A DNA stretch of 64,000 nt, taken from positions 372,001 to 436,000 of the forward strand of contig WTXI01000023.1 in assembly GCA_022376515.1 (NCBI GenBank). Reading direction: 5' to 3'. This DNA comes from Lactifluus volemus (taxonomy: Eukaryota > Basidiomycota > Agaricomycetes > Russulales > Russulaceae). Under the pieces are notes generated by a model that had not been told where the DNA came from, made no database searches, and saw nothing but the letters and a program-made list of their open reading frames with translations. A program made the position numbers and the translations under genes. Shown in pieces: positions 11,999 to 25,045 of this stretch (position 1 is the stretch's first letter; the number at the start of each line of letters is the position of its first letter).

Positions 11999-13118
11999 GA
12001 GCGCGCACAAAGTTTGTTGTCAAGAATAGAGATAGAGTTGTCGCTCTCACTCTCGCGGCTGGTGCACAGCTTCTTACGTAATACGTTGCCGCCCGCAGCT
12101 CAGCTGTAACATTATACAACTTTTGTCTTTTTCTAGCAGGACAACCTCTGCTCTACCTCAACGGGCTCAAGTACACGATGGCTTGTATTTATCGATCCCG
12201 CCTGCTCTCCAGCTCTCACCGTACGCCGCGGGAATCACGACAGACCCGACTCGGATTGATCATATTCAAGCACGTTGGAGGGGCGGGCACTGCCCCGAGG
12301 AGGTAGTGGTTGGAGATGAAGTCGCTTGACTGTGCTTATCTCAGCGTCGGACACTTCCCGCTGTCCCTGCTGTCCCTAATCCCTACTCCGCCGAGTCGTC
12401 CTCACGAATACATCCTACTGCTCTCGAAAACTCTTGAGCCGAACTATCCGCGCCTTGCCAGTCAAATCTACTTCATACTGCTCGATAGTTTCTTGACATG
12501 GACGAAAATGGTCCGCAAGTCTCTCGTGTTGTCATTCAAGTTGTGCCTGCATTGATCCCTCGCCACAGTCAATCACTCTTACCATGCATCATACACCGCT
12601 GTCCGTGCGGGCACCATGTATTAATGAACAACCGACGGCACGCTGTTATATCCAACTCGGGGGGGCAGTGATACCAATTATTTGGTCAGGGCAGCCACGA
12701 CTGTACTACGTACCACACAAGCACGGTGTGCATTTCTCGAAATAGAAAACCCCTGAGCGCTGAGCGCTATATATATGATGTCTTGCTTACTTGAACTTGA
12801 AGGCATAAAGGAGGCACGAAAGATCAAGACATGGCGCGCGGCGAATATCGTGCAGGAAAATGAAACATGTACAGGAAGGCAGACGTTGGGGGATAGCGAG
12901 AAAGAAGCTACGGCTTGAAGGAAGGAAATCTGAGCCGAGCAAGCATGCTGTTGTTAAGCCGCGCTCCGACTCTAGAATACCGTATGCCACGTCGACAGCA
13001 GTCAGAATCAACGGTGACATGAATCTGAAAGATAAAGCACCCACCGGTACAAATATACAATAGGGTCATGACTATCACGGCATAGAACCTTTCCGGAGAC
13101 TGTACGACGTTTTCAACT
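11999..13118. other. Array spacer
   Basis: This includes a block (12,120-12,340) that recurs inverted at 29.3-29.45 and 45.8-46.0 kb, followed by the 3' flank of DUF6535 copy C. No conserved coding frame was seen. Confidence 0.55.
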
Positions 13119-15638
13119 CTACGCTGGACGATCAATGCCGCCAGAGGAGGATGCTGTGTCGAAGGCAATTTGAAGGCGCGAAACGTCCGTCGTTAGGTCA
13201 GGGACGGACATAGCCGACTCGCGAGATTGTTCTGTGATATCCAGGGGCGGTGGGAGAGAGATAGACGTCGGAAACGTGAAGGGGAGAGGAAGAGGAGTGT
13301 CACTGGCAACTGTGCCCGAGAATGATGATAATGGAATGTCAGGGACAACTCCGAGACCTGCGTTCGTTTGCGGATCGGGATTACGGCTAAGCGGCGGGGA
13401 AAGGGATGGGTGATGGATGAATATAGACACTGCCGGTGCGGGATTCGGGTCCAACTCTGAGTTGGAAGTGGGCGAGATGGTAGGGCCTTTGTCAGTGAGA
13501 CCTTGGGTTATTATGTCAAGTGAAGTAGCAGCGGGGTCAAGATTGTCGGGAGGAGAGCGGTGGGAGGACTCGATGGTTGGGGGAGGATCAAGAACACCAT
13601 GTAGAGATGATTCTCGGACAAAATGTACGCGGTTATCATCTTCGGTCGATGCGGGGAAGGATGACACGGCGAGCTCTGTGGAAAGGTTCAGACAGGCGTT
13701 GGGAGAATCGGAGGTGGTCGCGATAGGATGATGACCCGGGATATTGCATAGTGGGTACGAAAATGGGTCGCGCAGAACGGGGTTAAGAGGAGATGTGGAA
13801 GCATCGAAGGCGGTCGGGGCAGCATCGGTGCCTTGATGTAAAGCGATATAATGATGCCGAATAGGGCTGAGAATATAATAAGGAATGACATTAGATCCAC
13901 GATTGTACGCTTCTCGAGTGATCTCGTTCCACAAATCACAGAAGTCGTGCTGCAGTCCAGGAAGAGTATTTTCAATGCCGAATTCGGAAATGGACTTCAG
14001 GATGATCCGTAGCGACCCTAGGGAAAGAACCGGATCTAGAATTTCATAACTCTTGAGACACAAGCGGAAGAGTGGGCGAGTGATGTGGATAAAGTTGGCA
14101 AGTAAAACGCTGTCACCATTTGCAACGTAATTTCCAAAATCTTCTTCTGATACACCAAGTTGATCCTTGGCTAGTGCCTCCCAACGCTCATCGCGTTCCG
14201 AAGTGTTTGCAACGACGCCAGAAATTATGCCTTGAGAACATAAACCAGGAACTTGGCCATCATTAGTACTTCTCAGAGATTGCCACATATCAACCGATCG
14301 CAACAGATCTACACCGGATCTGAAAACGATCTCGAGGGTGGACAAGGTCGTCTCGGAGAGTCGTGCTGCATCGATACCCTTCGCACAGATGATGACCCGC
14401 CTTTTCTTGTCTTCCTCCAAGAACAAACTAGATGACAAGGTACGGTAAATGAATCCGTAAAATGTGTCTGCCAATAGCTTGTCAAATTTGGTGAAAGCGT
14501 GTTCGAGGTCACGTGCATAGACCTCTTCGAGCTACAGAAGCCAGGGATGGATTCGAAGAACTGTTCAAGTTCCTTATCTTCTTCCAGAGCTTGAATAGTC
14601 CATGTTAGTATACTGTCGTTGATCTCCGCCGACAATTCTGAGCCAGCTTCTTGGACAATCTTGGTTAGACCCGGAAAGGGTTGATATCTTTCGAGGTACC
14701 GCCCCTGAGAAAGAAGAAGATAACGAATTCGGCGGATTGCAGAAAAGGTGAGATTTAAGAAGAGCCACGCCGACGAAGAAAGTGGTGAATAATATGGGCT
14801 ATCGTGCCAGAAAATTGGCATCAACGTGACGCATCCGTATACACCTCCAGCAAGCCCGACCCACCAAACAACCACACTGAACACAGTATGGTTGATGTTG
14901 AACAGATAAATAGCCAGTCCAGTGAAGAACAGAAACAACGACAGGTGTAGCAGCGCGGGCAGCGCTTCAACAGACCAAGGAAGGTGAAACTTTTCGACAC
15001 CATTAGCAAAGAATGCACGTATTGATGCTCGCTTATGTGGACTGTATAGTGGCGGTTGAGTGATTGTGAGGAATCGACGTGCCCATTGCTGTAACATCGT
15101 CGCCAGTAGCGCAGATGTGAGACTGATCACCAAACTGAGGAACCAGAGAGAGTTGACCAAGACGGCTGATTTTTGAGGAGAGAAGACAGGTGGTTGAACT
15201 GGAGTGGCAAGGATGGATGCACGAGATATGTTTGGGTCTGCGAGAAGTTGATAGATGTTTGCGAGATAGAACACAGTGGTATCCTGTGGATTCGATTTTA
15301 GGTCTTGAACGGAAACAGTGAGAAATGCTGCGAGTGCAGCCGAGAATAAACCGGTCTACGATATTTACGTCAGTCACTGGGCTCTAGTGTATAGTCAATA
15401 TAAGGCCTCACGAAGATAAGTATGCCATCTGCATCCTTTTGCCAGCGATGGGTCATTTCTTCATCTTCTCCCTCTGTCATCTTAATATACATATGGAAGA
15501 GGGGCCCTGAGGTATCTGAAAAGATGGCCTGCCCCTGCGAGGATTGACCTTGCTCTGTCCGAGCCTGAGGGCTGGCTTCAAGGGAGGATGAACTTGATGA
15601 TGATAACGTAAGCTAACGTATAACATACTGTTGTCCAT
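13119..15638 (-). pseudogene. DUF6535 membrane protein, copy C, one frameshift
   Basis: Exon 1 (15629-15638), exon 2 (15412-15575) and the start of exon 3 (15355) match copy B. The long exon loses one base near 14,527-14,530: the GFCSSEV region reads CTCG where other copies have CTCCG. The domain half (upstream) and the disordered tail half (to TAG at 13119) are therefore in different frames, each otherwise open. The DUF6535 membrane segments are intact. A single change suggests recent loss, or a sequence error. Confidence 0.85.
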
Positions 15639-16314
15639 TTTTTGTTCAGGTAGATTCTCTCTGTTGGTGGCTTCTGGGGTATCGGGATGTCAGGAGGAAC
15701 AGAGGGTAAATCGAGGGTGAGGCGACGAAAATACAAGTACAGTTACGTAAGGTCAAGTACCGCGAAAGACGCGTGCCTTGGGGCCATTCGTAGTGTACGT
15801 TGATATGAACATGATACATGAATGCAGATTCAAAAGCAAAAAGACTTTGCATAGCTGTGAAGATATGTCATACTGTATCTGCTCTTTCCATTCCCCGATG
15901 ATGAAATCGATGGAAAGGGTGCTAACACTCTGACCGTTGTATAGGCTTTCTCTACTTTTGTCAGGTCCACCCATCCCTTGTGACTTTTCCTGTCCGATAG
16001 CTGTCATCCTTATCGCGATCCCTGCGTGCCATCTTCCACCATGAGGTGGTCGCAGTGGCATTCTCTCATTAATCCCCGCCCGTTCAAGTCCATCTCAGTA
16101 CTTTCTCATATTCCCAGTACTCGTGCGATATCAGACGCCTCCAATGGCACCCAATTTTGCGACACTGCCGGGACCGTGCTAGACCCACAAGAAAGAGCCG
16201 AAGGATCTAGGTTGTGTCGTTCCGCGCAAAGGCTGAGCGCTGATCCTCGTAGCTTCTGCCTTATGTGGTGCAGGCTCCCGCAGCAGGCGTCGCTCCCAAT
16301 GATCGACAATATTT
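15639..16314. other. Upstream spacer, unit C
   Basis: This is homologous to 5.64-6.13 kb and carries the conserved hairpin (about 16,155-16,220). No gene is supported. Confidence 0.55.
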
Positions 16315-16712
16315 TTGGGCATGATATTGAGCCGATTTCAGGATGTCACCTCACACATTGACTATGTAAAATAAGAAATATCAGCACAGGGCGGAATGCC
16401 AGGCGCTTATTACTTGGCACGCATTCCTCGACGAGTCTATGTGGCCGTAGTCCAACGAGCACTCACTGATCTGATTCAACATACGCAGATTGAACGAGGC
16501 CACCCTGAACGTCCGAAACACCCATTGGTTTGACTTGCCACCAACTACGAAATGTCAGCGATGGACCCGAGCTACATAAGGGATGAACGCACTCGTCGTC
16601 ATCGGATTTCTCCATGAGTAAGAGCAGTTGATCCTCTTCCATCTTCGGATTGGGGAGCGTAGTCATATGATGCCTTGAGAACGGCAATTTATTCCTCGTG
16701 TTTGTCACTCAT
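16315..16712 (-). pseudogene. SLA1 5' fragment with early stop
   Basis: It starts like SLA1 exon 1, but the eighth codon is TAA where the parent has TAC (Tyr), and a deletion follows inside the SH3 region. Exon 2 sequence and part of intron 2 follow, ending at the shared breakpoint near 16,315. Confidence 0.8.
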
Positions 16713-17310
16713 GAGCGCGCACAAAGTTTGTTGTCAAGAATTGTTGCCGCCTGCAGCGCAGCGCTCAACATGAGCGCCTCTTATACTCTTTGCGCCAGCC
16801 GGACCCTAACACTTGGCGAGGACATTTGAACTAACTTCTCGTCTATTTATTGATAAATTACACAATCTGATTATTCTCTGCTCGTGATACTTCTGGTGCA
16901 GTTACCTTTGATCTTGCGGTCCTTCGATCCTTGTCTGAGAAATAGACATTCCTTTTTGGAAACTAGTCGTTCAATCTGTTCATCTCTGACTGTTTCTCGA
17001 GTTTCTCGAACATGAGTCACTTGGGACGCCGGTGGTGCCCCTGTTGGGTAGGGTCCCAGATTCCCTTCCAACCGAGTCGTCTTCGAGAACAGATCCTACT
17101 CTCGCACAAACTCTTCAGCCAAATGATCCGCGTCTTGCCACTCGAATCTACTTTGATCCAGCTTGATAGTTGATAACCCTTGACATGGACCAAAACTGTC
17201 CGCGTCTCCCGGGAAGTTATCATGAACCATACACCGCTGTCCGCGCGGGCGCCATCTATTAATGAACAACCGACGGCACGCTGTTGTATCCAACAGTGAT
17301 ACCAGTAGTG
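16713..17310. other. Array spacer joined to the SLA1 3' end
   Basis: This resembles 22.1-22.45 and 34.2-34.5 kb. Around 17,305-17,311 the spacer passes abruptly into the C-terminal coding sequence of SLA1, which marks a rearrangement junction. No gene was seen inside it. Confidence 0.6.
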
Positions 17311-17319
17311 CGTTTTGTA

Positions 17320-20300
17320 TTATGGTCGACGTAGTATTTGCGTCAACCATAGGTTGTGGTGCAAGTGAGGGTTGGAAACCAGTCGGTTGTGGAGCCAGCT
17401 GGAAATTGTCGGCTGTGTAGCCAACGATGGCTGGAAACCTGTCGGTTGTGGAGCCAAAGATGGCTGATAACCCGTTGGTTGTGGTTGGAATCCACTGGTA
17501 GGTTGGAACCCGGTGGGCTGAGGCGCGAGCGAAGACGGTTGGAATCCGGTCGGCTGGGGTCCCAAGAACGAGGGCGAAGTTGCCGGGCGTGTAGGCACGA
17601 ACCCGTTGAAGCCGGTCGTAGTCGGCACGAGCGGGGCGAGCAGGCCTTGGTTTACCGGGACCGGCGCGAGCGGGCCACGCGGGCCGCCAGCCGCGGGAGG
17701 CGGGAGAAACCCGGTTCGTTGAGCTTGAAGCAGGTGTTGACCGAGTGGTGAGGGCGATGGCCCAACGCCGAGGCCTTGATTGTAGCCGGCTGGAGGAGGC
17801 GAGGAGATCGATGGTGAGGGTGTAGCGGCAGGAGAAGGTTTCGGAGCCGCGGCTGGGCCGGGAGGTTGCACGCGCAGCTGGCTGAGACGAGCGAGTTGGT
17901 CAAAGATGTCAGCCTCTGTCGTCTTCGCTAGCCCACCGGAGTTGGTACTAGATGAAGTCGCTATCTGTGTTGCTGGAGCAGACGGGGCACGCGGAGGTTG
18001 TGGCGGAGTAGGTGCGAGTGCAGAGGTAACTGCGGCAGGGAGAGGTGGCACTGATGGGACGCGTTCCGGGACGGGGGGTGTCGCGGCGACGGGCTTGGTC
18101 GAGCTCGGTCTATTTGTCCACGCATCGTCATCGAAGCCCGATGGAGCAGCAGAGTTCGACCTTGAAGGGACTTGTGAAGGCGGGGACAAGGCGGTCGGCG
18201 CAGACGTTGGACTGGATACTTGTGGCGTCGTCGAACGAGCGATCTGTTCCGACGCGGTCGAGATGGCACCAAGATCGACAGCACCGGGAGCAGTGCTTCC
18301 CGTCTTGCTCGGCGTCACGCGTCCTCTCCGCGCATTCTTGAGCTGACCTCCGGGATTGGTGAACAAGTTAGGTGGCCCGGGGCTAGGCGTAGCGCGCGCA
18401 GACGCCGACCGTTCGTCGTTGCCGAGGAGGTTTACCTCCGAGGAAGCAGGCTTTGATGGAGCCTTTGGACGCCGCGCGTCGATAACCTTGGCGACGCGGA
18501 TGATATCGCCTTCGCGCAAGCCCAGAGTGCGTAGAGTGGATTCCGAAATATCAGGCAGAATCGATTCATCGATCTTGTCCCGCTCAAAGGAAGAGGCGTA
18601 GCGCGTGCAATCATCCAGATCACACCCTGCGTTGAGGAAAAATTCGAACCAGTCTATCTGTGGGCCCTTCTTCTGAGGCGCAGGAGCTGCCTGGGGGGAT
18701 CGATGGCGCTTCGCCAGTGGCTCATCATCCTCGTCACTCTTTCGTGAGCTCGAGCCCCCGCGACCCATGATCTTCTCCACGTAGCGCACGTCTTCAACTG
18801 ACATCTTTTCGGATGGTACTTCAATGATCACGCCATTCATCTTGTGTAGGCGGAGCACGCCGTTCTTGTAGCCAAGGAAAGCGGCCACAACACGAAACTG
18901 CCCAGATCGATCGCGCCACTCGCGCGTCTGGTTTGGATCGGGGGGAGCACCTGGTAGAAAGTATGGAAAAGAAATCAAACGAAAGAAGACATAGCAACTC
19001 ACGCTTCTCGATGGACTTGCGCGAGTCAGAACTAGACTTTGATGAAGATGGATGAGACGAGGCCTTTGCCTTTGTCGATCTTTTCTCGCGCCGGTCTTCC
19101 CCCTCGGGTTCGTCCTCCGCGCGCTCCTTCTCGCGCCTTTCACGGTCCTCGCGTTCACGTTCACGTTGTTCGCGTTCGCGTTCGCGTTCGCGCTTCTCCT
19201 TCTCTTTGCGTTTACGATCGGCTTCAGCGGCCATTGCTGCGGCTTTGGCGCGTTGTTCTCGTTCCTCCCTCTCCTTCCGCTCGCGCTTCTCTTTTGCCTC
19301 ACGTTCCGTGCGTTCTGCTGCAGCGCGCTCCTCCGCTTCACGCTCAGCCTCGCCGTCGTCTTCTCTCGCTTCCGGTTCGACCACCCGAGCAGGCGAGCGG
19401 CCCATGGCTGCGGGGTGCAAGTCTCCACTAGTCGAGGAAGGACGCAGCTCGATATACGACGCAGGCACAACTCCCTCATTGTCTTTCACGTCCCTACACT
19501 TCCACCACTCGTCGCCGTCTTGCTCGATTACCCATAGAGCATCGCCCTCGGCTACAGTCAGTTCATCATCGCCTTGAGCCTGGAAGTCATACAAAGCGTA
19601 GGCCTCCAGACCGTCGACATCTTCGAGCTTGGGTGGTTCCTCTTCTTGTTCTAGAGGAGATGGGGAGCGTGGGGGAATAATGGCAGGGCTTGCCTCGGAG
19701 AAGTGCACGCCTTTCTTACCAGGACTGTGCGCCCCATCTGTACGTAAAGGTGGAGGAAGTGTGCGTTGTACTGGAGCGGTGGGTTCGGACGCAGCTTCGG
19801 CTTCCGGTCCGGCCGCCGAGTCGGTACTGCCGCGAGCAAGACTGCGCGAAGACTCGAGTTTGGCTAGAATCTCTTCGGCCGTATCCTTGTTGCCTGCATG
19901 GAAGTGCAGACTCGTAGCGACCGTGCCACCAACTTCGATCAGTACATGTTTTGACTTGTCGATATGCGCTGAAGTAATGTCACCAGTCTGCCACTTTTGC
20001 ACTGGTGTCTGGCATCCGGGATCGACGTCAATGCTACGGAGCGCAACGAAAGCACCTGTTTGAAAACGTACCTTGTCGGCCTCACTAGCAAAAAATACGG
20101 CACCATTACCAATTCCAAGCGTGCCCTTCTTCTTCTTGCCTTTCTTGTCCACCTCAGAGATTGCCCAAGTCTTGATGGCGTCTGCCTTGGCCTTGGAGGC
20201 GGTGGAGCGGACGAGCTCTGCAGGATCGACATATGTGCTGACCGGACGCGCTGGGCGGGGAGGAGAATCGGGAACGACAATGCTGGCAGCTGCGGAAGGA

Positions 20301-21094
20301 GCAGGGGCGGGGGCGGAGGAACCGGAATCGTCCATACTCTAGCGCTAAATCAGTGCCAAGTCGAAGAGAAAGAATAGAGAGGGCGACCTCAACATAATTC
20401 CCAGGAATGTAGCCGACCTTGCCACTGTCCTTCTCTTGCACAAGCAGCCAACCATCGTCCTCTATGCCAAACGCGAGCAACACCTGTTCCTCTTTCAAGG
20501 ATAGTTCACCTTGAGCAGCCGCGTCGTAATCATATTGTGCCTTTACAATGGAGGAGTGCTCGGCCTATGGTAAATGGAAACAACGTGAGCAACAAACCAA
20601 TCGACAACACGATAATGGGAGAAAGGGCGGCCGAAGTTTTGGGGTAATCTTGAGAAGTATGTGTGAAGTGATAAGGGCTGAGGCACCACCGACAAGGCCA
20701 GGTTACTGGGCACGATATTGAGCCGATTTCACCTCACACATCGACTATGGAAATAAAAAATATCGGCACAGGGCGGAACGCCAGGCGCTTATAACTTGGC
20801 GCGGATTCCTCGACGAGTCCATGTGGCAGTCCAACGAGCACTCACCGATTCAACGTACGCAGATGGGACGAGGCCACCCTGAACGTCCGAAATACCCATT
20901 GGTTTAACTTTCCACCAACTACGAAATGTCAGCGATGCACCCGAGCTACACAAAGGATGAACGCACTCGTCATCGGTTTTCTCGACGAGTAAAAGTAGTT
21001 GATCCTCCTTGATTTCGATTTCATCTTCGGATTGGGGAACGTAGTCATATGATGCCTTGAGAACGGCGATGTATTCCTCGTGTTCGTCACTCAT
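17320..21094 (-). CDS. SLA1: SLA1-type actin/endocytosis adaptor, C-terminus altered
   Basis: The role known for this family is as a cortical actin-patch adaptor linking cargo, clathrin and Las17/WASP during endocytosis. Exons read: 20967-21094, 20846-20918, 20388-20564, 19003-20338 and 17320-18950, giving about 1,114 residues. SH3-1 covers residues ~8-65, SH3-2 ~72-126 (YDYDAAAQGELSLKEEQ) and SH3-3 ~370-425 (ALYDFQAQGDDELTV). A Glu/Arg-rich helix lies at ~460-545. SHD1 follows at ~579-640 (EWRDRSGQFRVVAAFLG) and SHD2 at ~670-735 (IDWFEFFLNAGCDLDDC). The Pro-rich tail has repeated QPTGFQP motifs, which bind EH domains in this family. One base seems lost near 17,404, so the last ~35 residues leave the repeat frame, and array spacer follows at ~17,311. 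Intron 2 is unusually long (about 280 nt). The exon-3 donor (GTCGCC) is weak. A second, complete copy elsewhere in the genome is possible. Confidence 0.88.
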
Positions 21095-22841
21095 GAGCGC
21101 ACAAGTTTGTTTGTCAAGAATAGAGATAGAGTTGTTGGTATTGACGCTCTCTCTCTCGCACCGAACCGGCTGGAGCACGGCGCTTATGTAATACGTTGCC
21201 GTACACGCGCAGCAGCGCTCGAGCGCCTCTTCAGTTATACGCTTTGGGGCCACCCTACAGTACGAGGACATCTGAACTAACTATTCGTCTGTTTATTAAT
21301 AAATTACACAGACTGGTTATCCTCTGCCCAGATCTCATGGTTCTTCTGGTGCAGTAATCTTCGATCTTGCCGTCTTTCGATGACCATGTCCTCTTTCTGT
21401 CTTGTATATCATATACCCCTCACGTTCAAGGCGACCGAGATCTTGTCTCGGATCAAAGGGGAAAATGACGAGGCTCTTCCAGATTACGGGACCTCGTGCG
21501 CTATGACCTTTACTTTCCTGACCTTTGACTCAGAACACACCTACGGGGAGAAAAGCGTGTTTGAATAAAACATACTCCGACCACTCTTTCCTCCCAGTAA
21601 GTTAGTATTTATGACAACTCGATCTGCCCTCCCCCCCGTGTTACAGAGAGTGTTTCTCAACCATTGATGTCGACCACCTCCAACGAACTCACGTCCAAAA
21701 TCAAGCAATCTCCTGCTGCGCCATGTATTAACAAGGAATCCCTTCTTCATGTAGCCCTGATGAGAGTATTTCATCATCATCCGACAACGCCAAGCTTTTA
21801 TAAACAGACAACGGAACTCCACGCCTCATATCCGAATCTCCTGTGGTGCGTCCCTTTTCGTGATTGCGCCAGCGTGATTGACCTATTCCTGTTCTTCAGT
21901 CTACAGAAAAGATAGACCTACAGGAACCACCACTTGAGAGTCCTGCTGAAACCAAGCTCAAAATCAAATGGGCAAGATTCGTCCCAAAAAACTCAAGGAA
22001 TCTTTGGACCTTCCTAACATGCCTGATCGTCTTAGCCGCTGATTAAGATATCCACGCCTGATACCCAGCGATGTCATAATCGAGTGTGGCATCACGTCTG
22101 GTGTTCCTTCCACTCCGTAGAAAATAGACATTCCTTTTTGGAAACTAGTCTTTTCAATCTGTTTGTCTCTAGCTGGTTCTCATTTGTCCATTTCTCGAAA
22201 TATGTTACCTTGTGGTGCCCCCGTTGGGCAGCGTCCCAGGTTCCCTTCCAATCGAGTCGTCCTCGAGAACATATCCTACTCCTCGCACAAACTAATAACT
22301 CTTGACATGCACCATAACGGTCCGCGTCTCCCGGGAAGTTTTCACGAACCATAGACTGTCCACGCGGGCACCATCTATTAATGAACAACCGACGGCACGC
22401 TGTTGTATCCAACTCGGAGGTGCAGTGATACCAACTCTTTGGCCAGGGCAGCCACGACCGAACTACGTGCAACACAAGCGCTGAGTATTGCGTGAAACAA
22501 AAAACCTCTGAGCGCTGAGCGCTATATATACAACATCTCGCTTACGTGAAATTGAAGACATAAAGGAGGCAGGGAACGAAGGATCAAGACCTGGCGAACG
22601 GCGAATATCGTACAGTAAACGAAACGTATACAAGAAGGCGGACATTAGGATAGCGTGCCTGAGAAACAAGCAATAGGTCGAAGGAAAGAACCCGAGTGAA
22701 GCGTGCTGGTTTTGAACGTGGTACTGACTCCAGGGAACAGACTTGGTAAGAGCAGTCAGAATTGGCGTTGACATGGATCTCAAAAAACAAAGAACCCACC
22801 AGTGTACATATCTAAGAGGAGCCTCCAGAGACTGCACGGCT
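21095..22841. other. Region between DUF6535 copy D and SLA1
   Basis: This is the former upstream side of SLA1. Parts recur at 1.73-2.5, 29.7-30.2 and 49.1-50.2 kb, and inverted at 34.1-35.4 kb. No conserved reading frame was found. Regulatory sites for SLA1 should lie near 21,100-21,300, but none can be named. Confidence 0.55.
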
Positions 22842-24717
22842 CTATGCTGGACGGTCAATGCCGCTAGAGGAGGATACTGAGTCGGGGGAAACTTGAAGGC
22901 GCGAAGCATCCGTCGCTATGTCCGTCCCGGACATAGCCAACTCGTGTGATCGCTCTGGGATCTGCATGTTAGTGGAAGTTTGAGCTCGAGGCCTATAGAA
23001 TGTTCCGTCATTCGGTGCCGTGTCTGTGTGCGAAAAAGGGGTCCCCTGGGGCGGTGGAAGAGGAATAGACGTCGAAAACGGGGAAGGAAGCGGATGAGGA
23101 GTGTCGCTGGCAACTGAACTCGAGGATGATGATAATAGAACGTCAGGGACAACTCCAAGACCTGCGTTCGTTTGCGGATCGGGAATACTGCTAAGCGGCG
23201 GGGAAAAGGATGGGTGAGGGGTGAATATAGACACTGCCGGTGCGGGATGAGGTTCCAACTCTGAGTTGGAAGTGGGCGGGATGGTAAGGTCTTTGTCAGT
23301 GAGACTTTGGGTTATTATGTCAAGTGAAGTAGCAGCGGGGTCAAGATTGTCGGGAGGAGAGCGGTGGGAGGACTCGATGGTTGGGGGAGCATGAAGAACA
23401 CCATGTAGAGATTCTCCGATAAAATGTACGCGGTTATCATCTTCTTTCGATGCGGGGAAGGATGACACGGCGGGCTCTGTGGAAAGGTTCAGAAAGGCGT
23501 TGGGAGTTGTCGCGAGAGGATGATGACCCGGGATATTGCATAGTGGGTACCAAAATGGGTCGTCCATAACGTGGCTATAATGATGTGTGGAAGCATCGAA
23601 GGCGGTCGGGGCAGCATCGGTGCCTTGATGTAAAGCGATATAAAGTTGCCGAATGTTGTTGAGAGTATAATTAGCAATGAGGTGAGATCTGCGATTATGC
23701 AATTCTCGAGTGATTTCGTTCCACAAAGCACAGAAGCCGTGCTGTAGTCCAGGAAGAGTATTTTCAATGTCGAATTTGGAAATGCATGGCAGGATGTCCC
23801 TTAGGAAATAAGCCTGAAACTCATCCTCGAGACACAAGCGGAAGAGTGGCCGAGTGATGTAGATAAAGTTGGCAAGTAAAACGCTGTCACCATTTGCAAG
23901 GTAATTTCGAAAAGAATCTTCTGACAATCCAAGTTGATCCTTGGCTAGTGCCTCCCAACGCTCATCGCGTTCCGACGTGATTGCAATGACGCCAGCAATT
24001 ATGCCTTGAGAACATAAACCAGGAACTTGGCCACCAGTGGTACTTGTCAGAGATTGCCACATATCAACCGATCGCAACAGATCCACACCGAGACTGAAAA
24101 CTATGTCGAGGGTGGACATGGTTGTCCGGGAGAGTTGTGCTGCATCGATAGCCTTCGCGCAGATGATGACACGCCTTTTCTTGTCTTCCTCCGACAAAAA
24201 ACTAGACAACAAGGTGTGGAAACCGAAATTGGAAATCCCCTCTGCCAATGTCCCGTTAAATTTGTCACGGTGAGGTAGGGAACGTGCTTGGACTACTTCG
24301 GAGCGACAGAAGCCAGGGATGGCTTCGAAGAACTGTTCAAGTTCCTTATCTTCTTCCACAGCTTGAATAGTCCATGTTAGGATATGCTCGGTGATCTTCG
24401 TTGACAATTCCGAGCCAGATTCTTGAACGATCTTCGATAGGCCCTGAAAGGGTAGATATCTTTCGAGCCACTGCCCCTGAGAAAGAAAGTAACGAATTCG
24501 GCGAATCGCAGAAAAGGTGAAATTAAAGAAGAGAAACGCCGACGAAGAAAGTGGGGAATAATAGGGGCTATCGTGCCAGAAGATTGGCATCAACGTGATG
24601 CATCCATATACACCTCCTGCAAGCCCAACCCACCAAACAACCACACTGAACACAGTATGGTTGATGTTGAACAGATAAATAGCCAGTCCGGTGAAGAACA
24701 GAAACAACGACAAGTGT
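22842..24717 (-). pseudogene. DUF6535 protein, copy D, N-terminally truncated
   Basis: The frame is open from about 24,713 to the TGA/TAG end at 22,842 (623 codons) and matches the other copies from HLSLFLFFTGLAIYLF onward. Everything before this is gone: the micro-exon, exon 2, the DADGILIF block and the first two hydrophobic segments. At about 24,717 the sequence switches to an array block in the opposite orientation (compare 45,770-45,830). The truncation is therefore the inversion junction and was not made by the LINE, which starts 60 bp further on. Confidence 0.85.
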
Positions 24718-25045
24718 GGGAAGTGTAGCGGGCACGCGACGCAGAGATAAGCACAGACAACCTGACGTCATATCCCCCCTCCAATTCGGCTCACGGGATT
24801 ACAGCAGTGCCGTGGATGGCGCCGGCCACCTGGCCCATCTTGCCCAGTCTTGCCTCAAGGCCGGACACGTTGCTGCGACCATCTTCTTCGACATCCAGGG
24901 TTTCTTTGACAACCTGAACCCTGCCCGGGTCGCACACCTCCTTCACATCTATGGCTTCCCACGGCCCCTGGTCCAATGGACCCTTTCTTTCCTTTCCGAT
25001 CGGGCGGCCTCGCTTTCTTTTAATGGTGTTAAGGTTCCAAGTAGG

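Noticed and set aside
17906..18346. Long frames antisense to the SLA1 Pro-rich region
   Set aside because: Shadow frames over a GC-rich coding exon; the SLA1 strand carries the recognisable SHD2 and repeat motifs.
19052..19537. 161-codon plus-strand frame
   Set aside because: Antisense of the Glu/Arg-rich part of SLA1, where low-complexity codons keep the opposite strand open.
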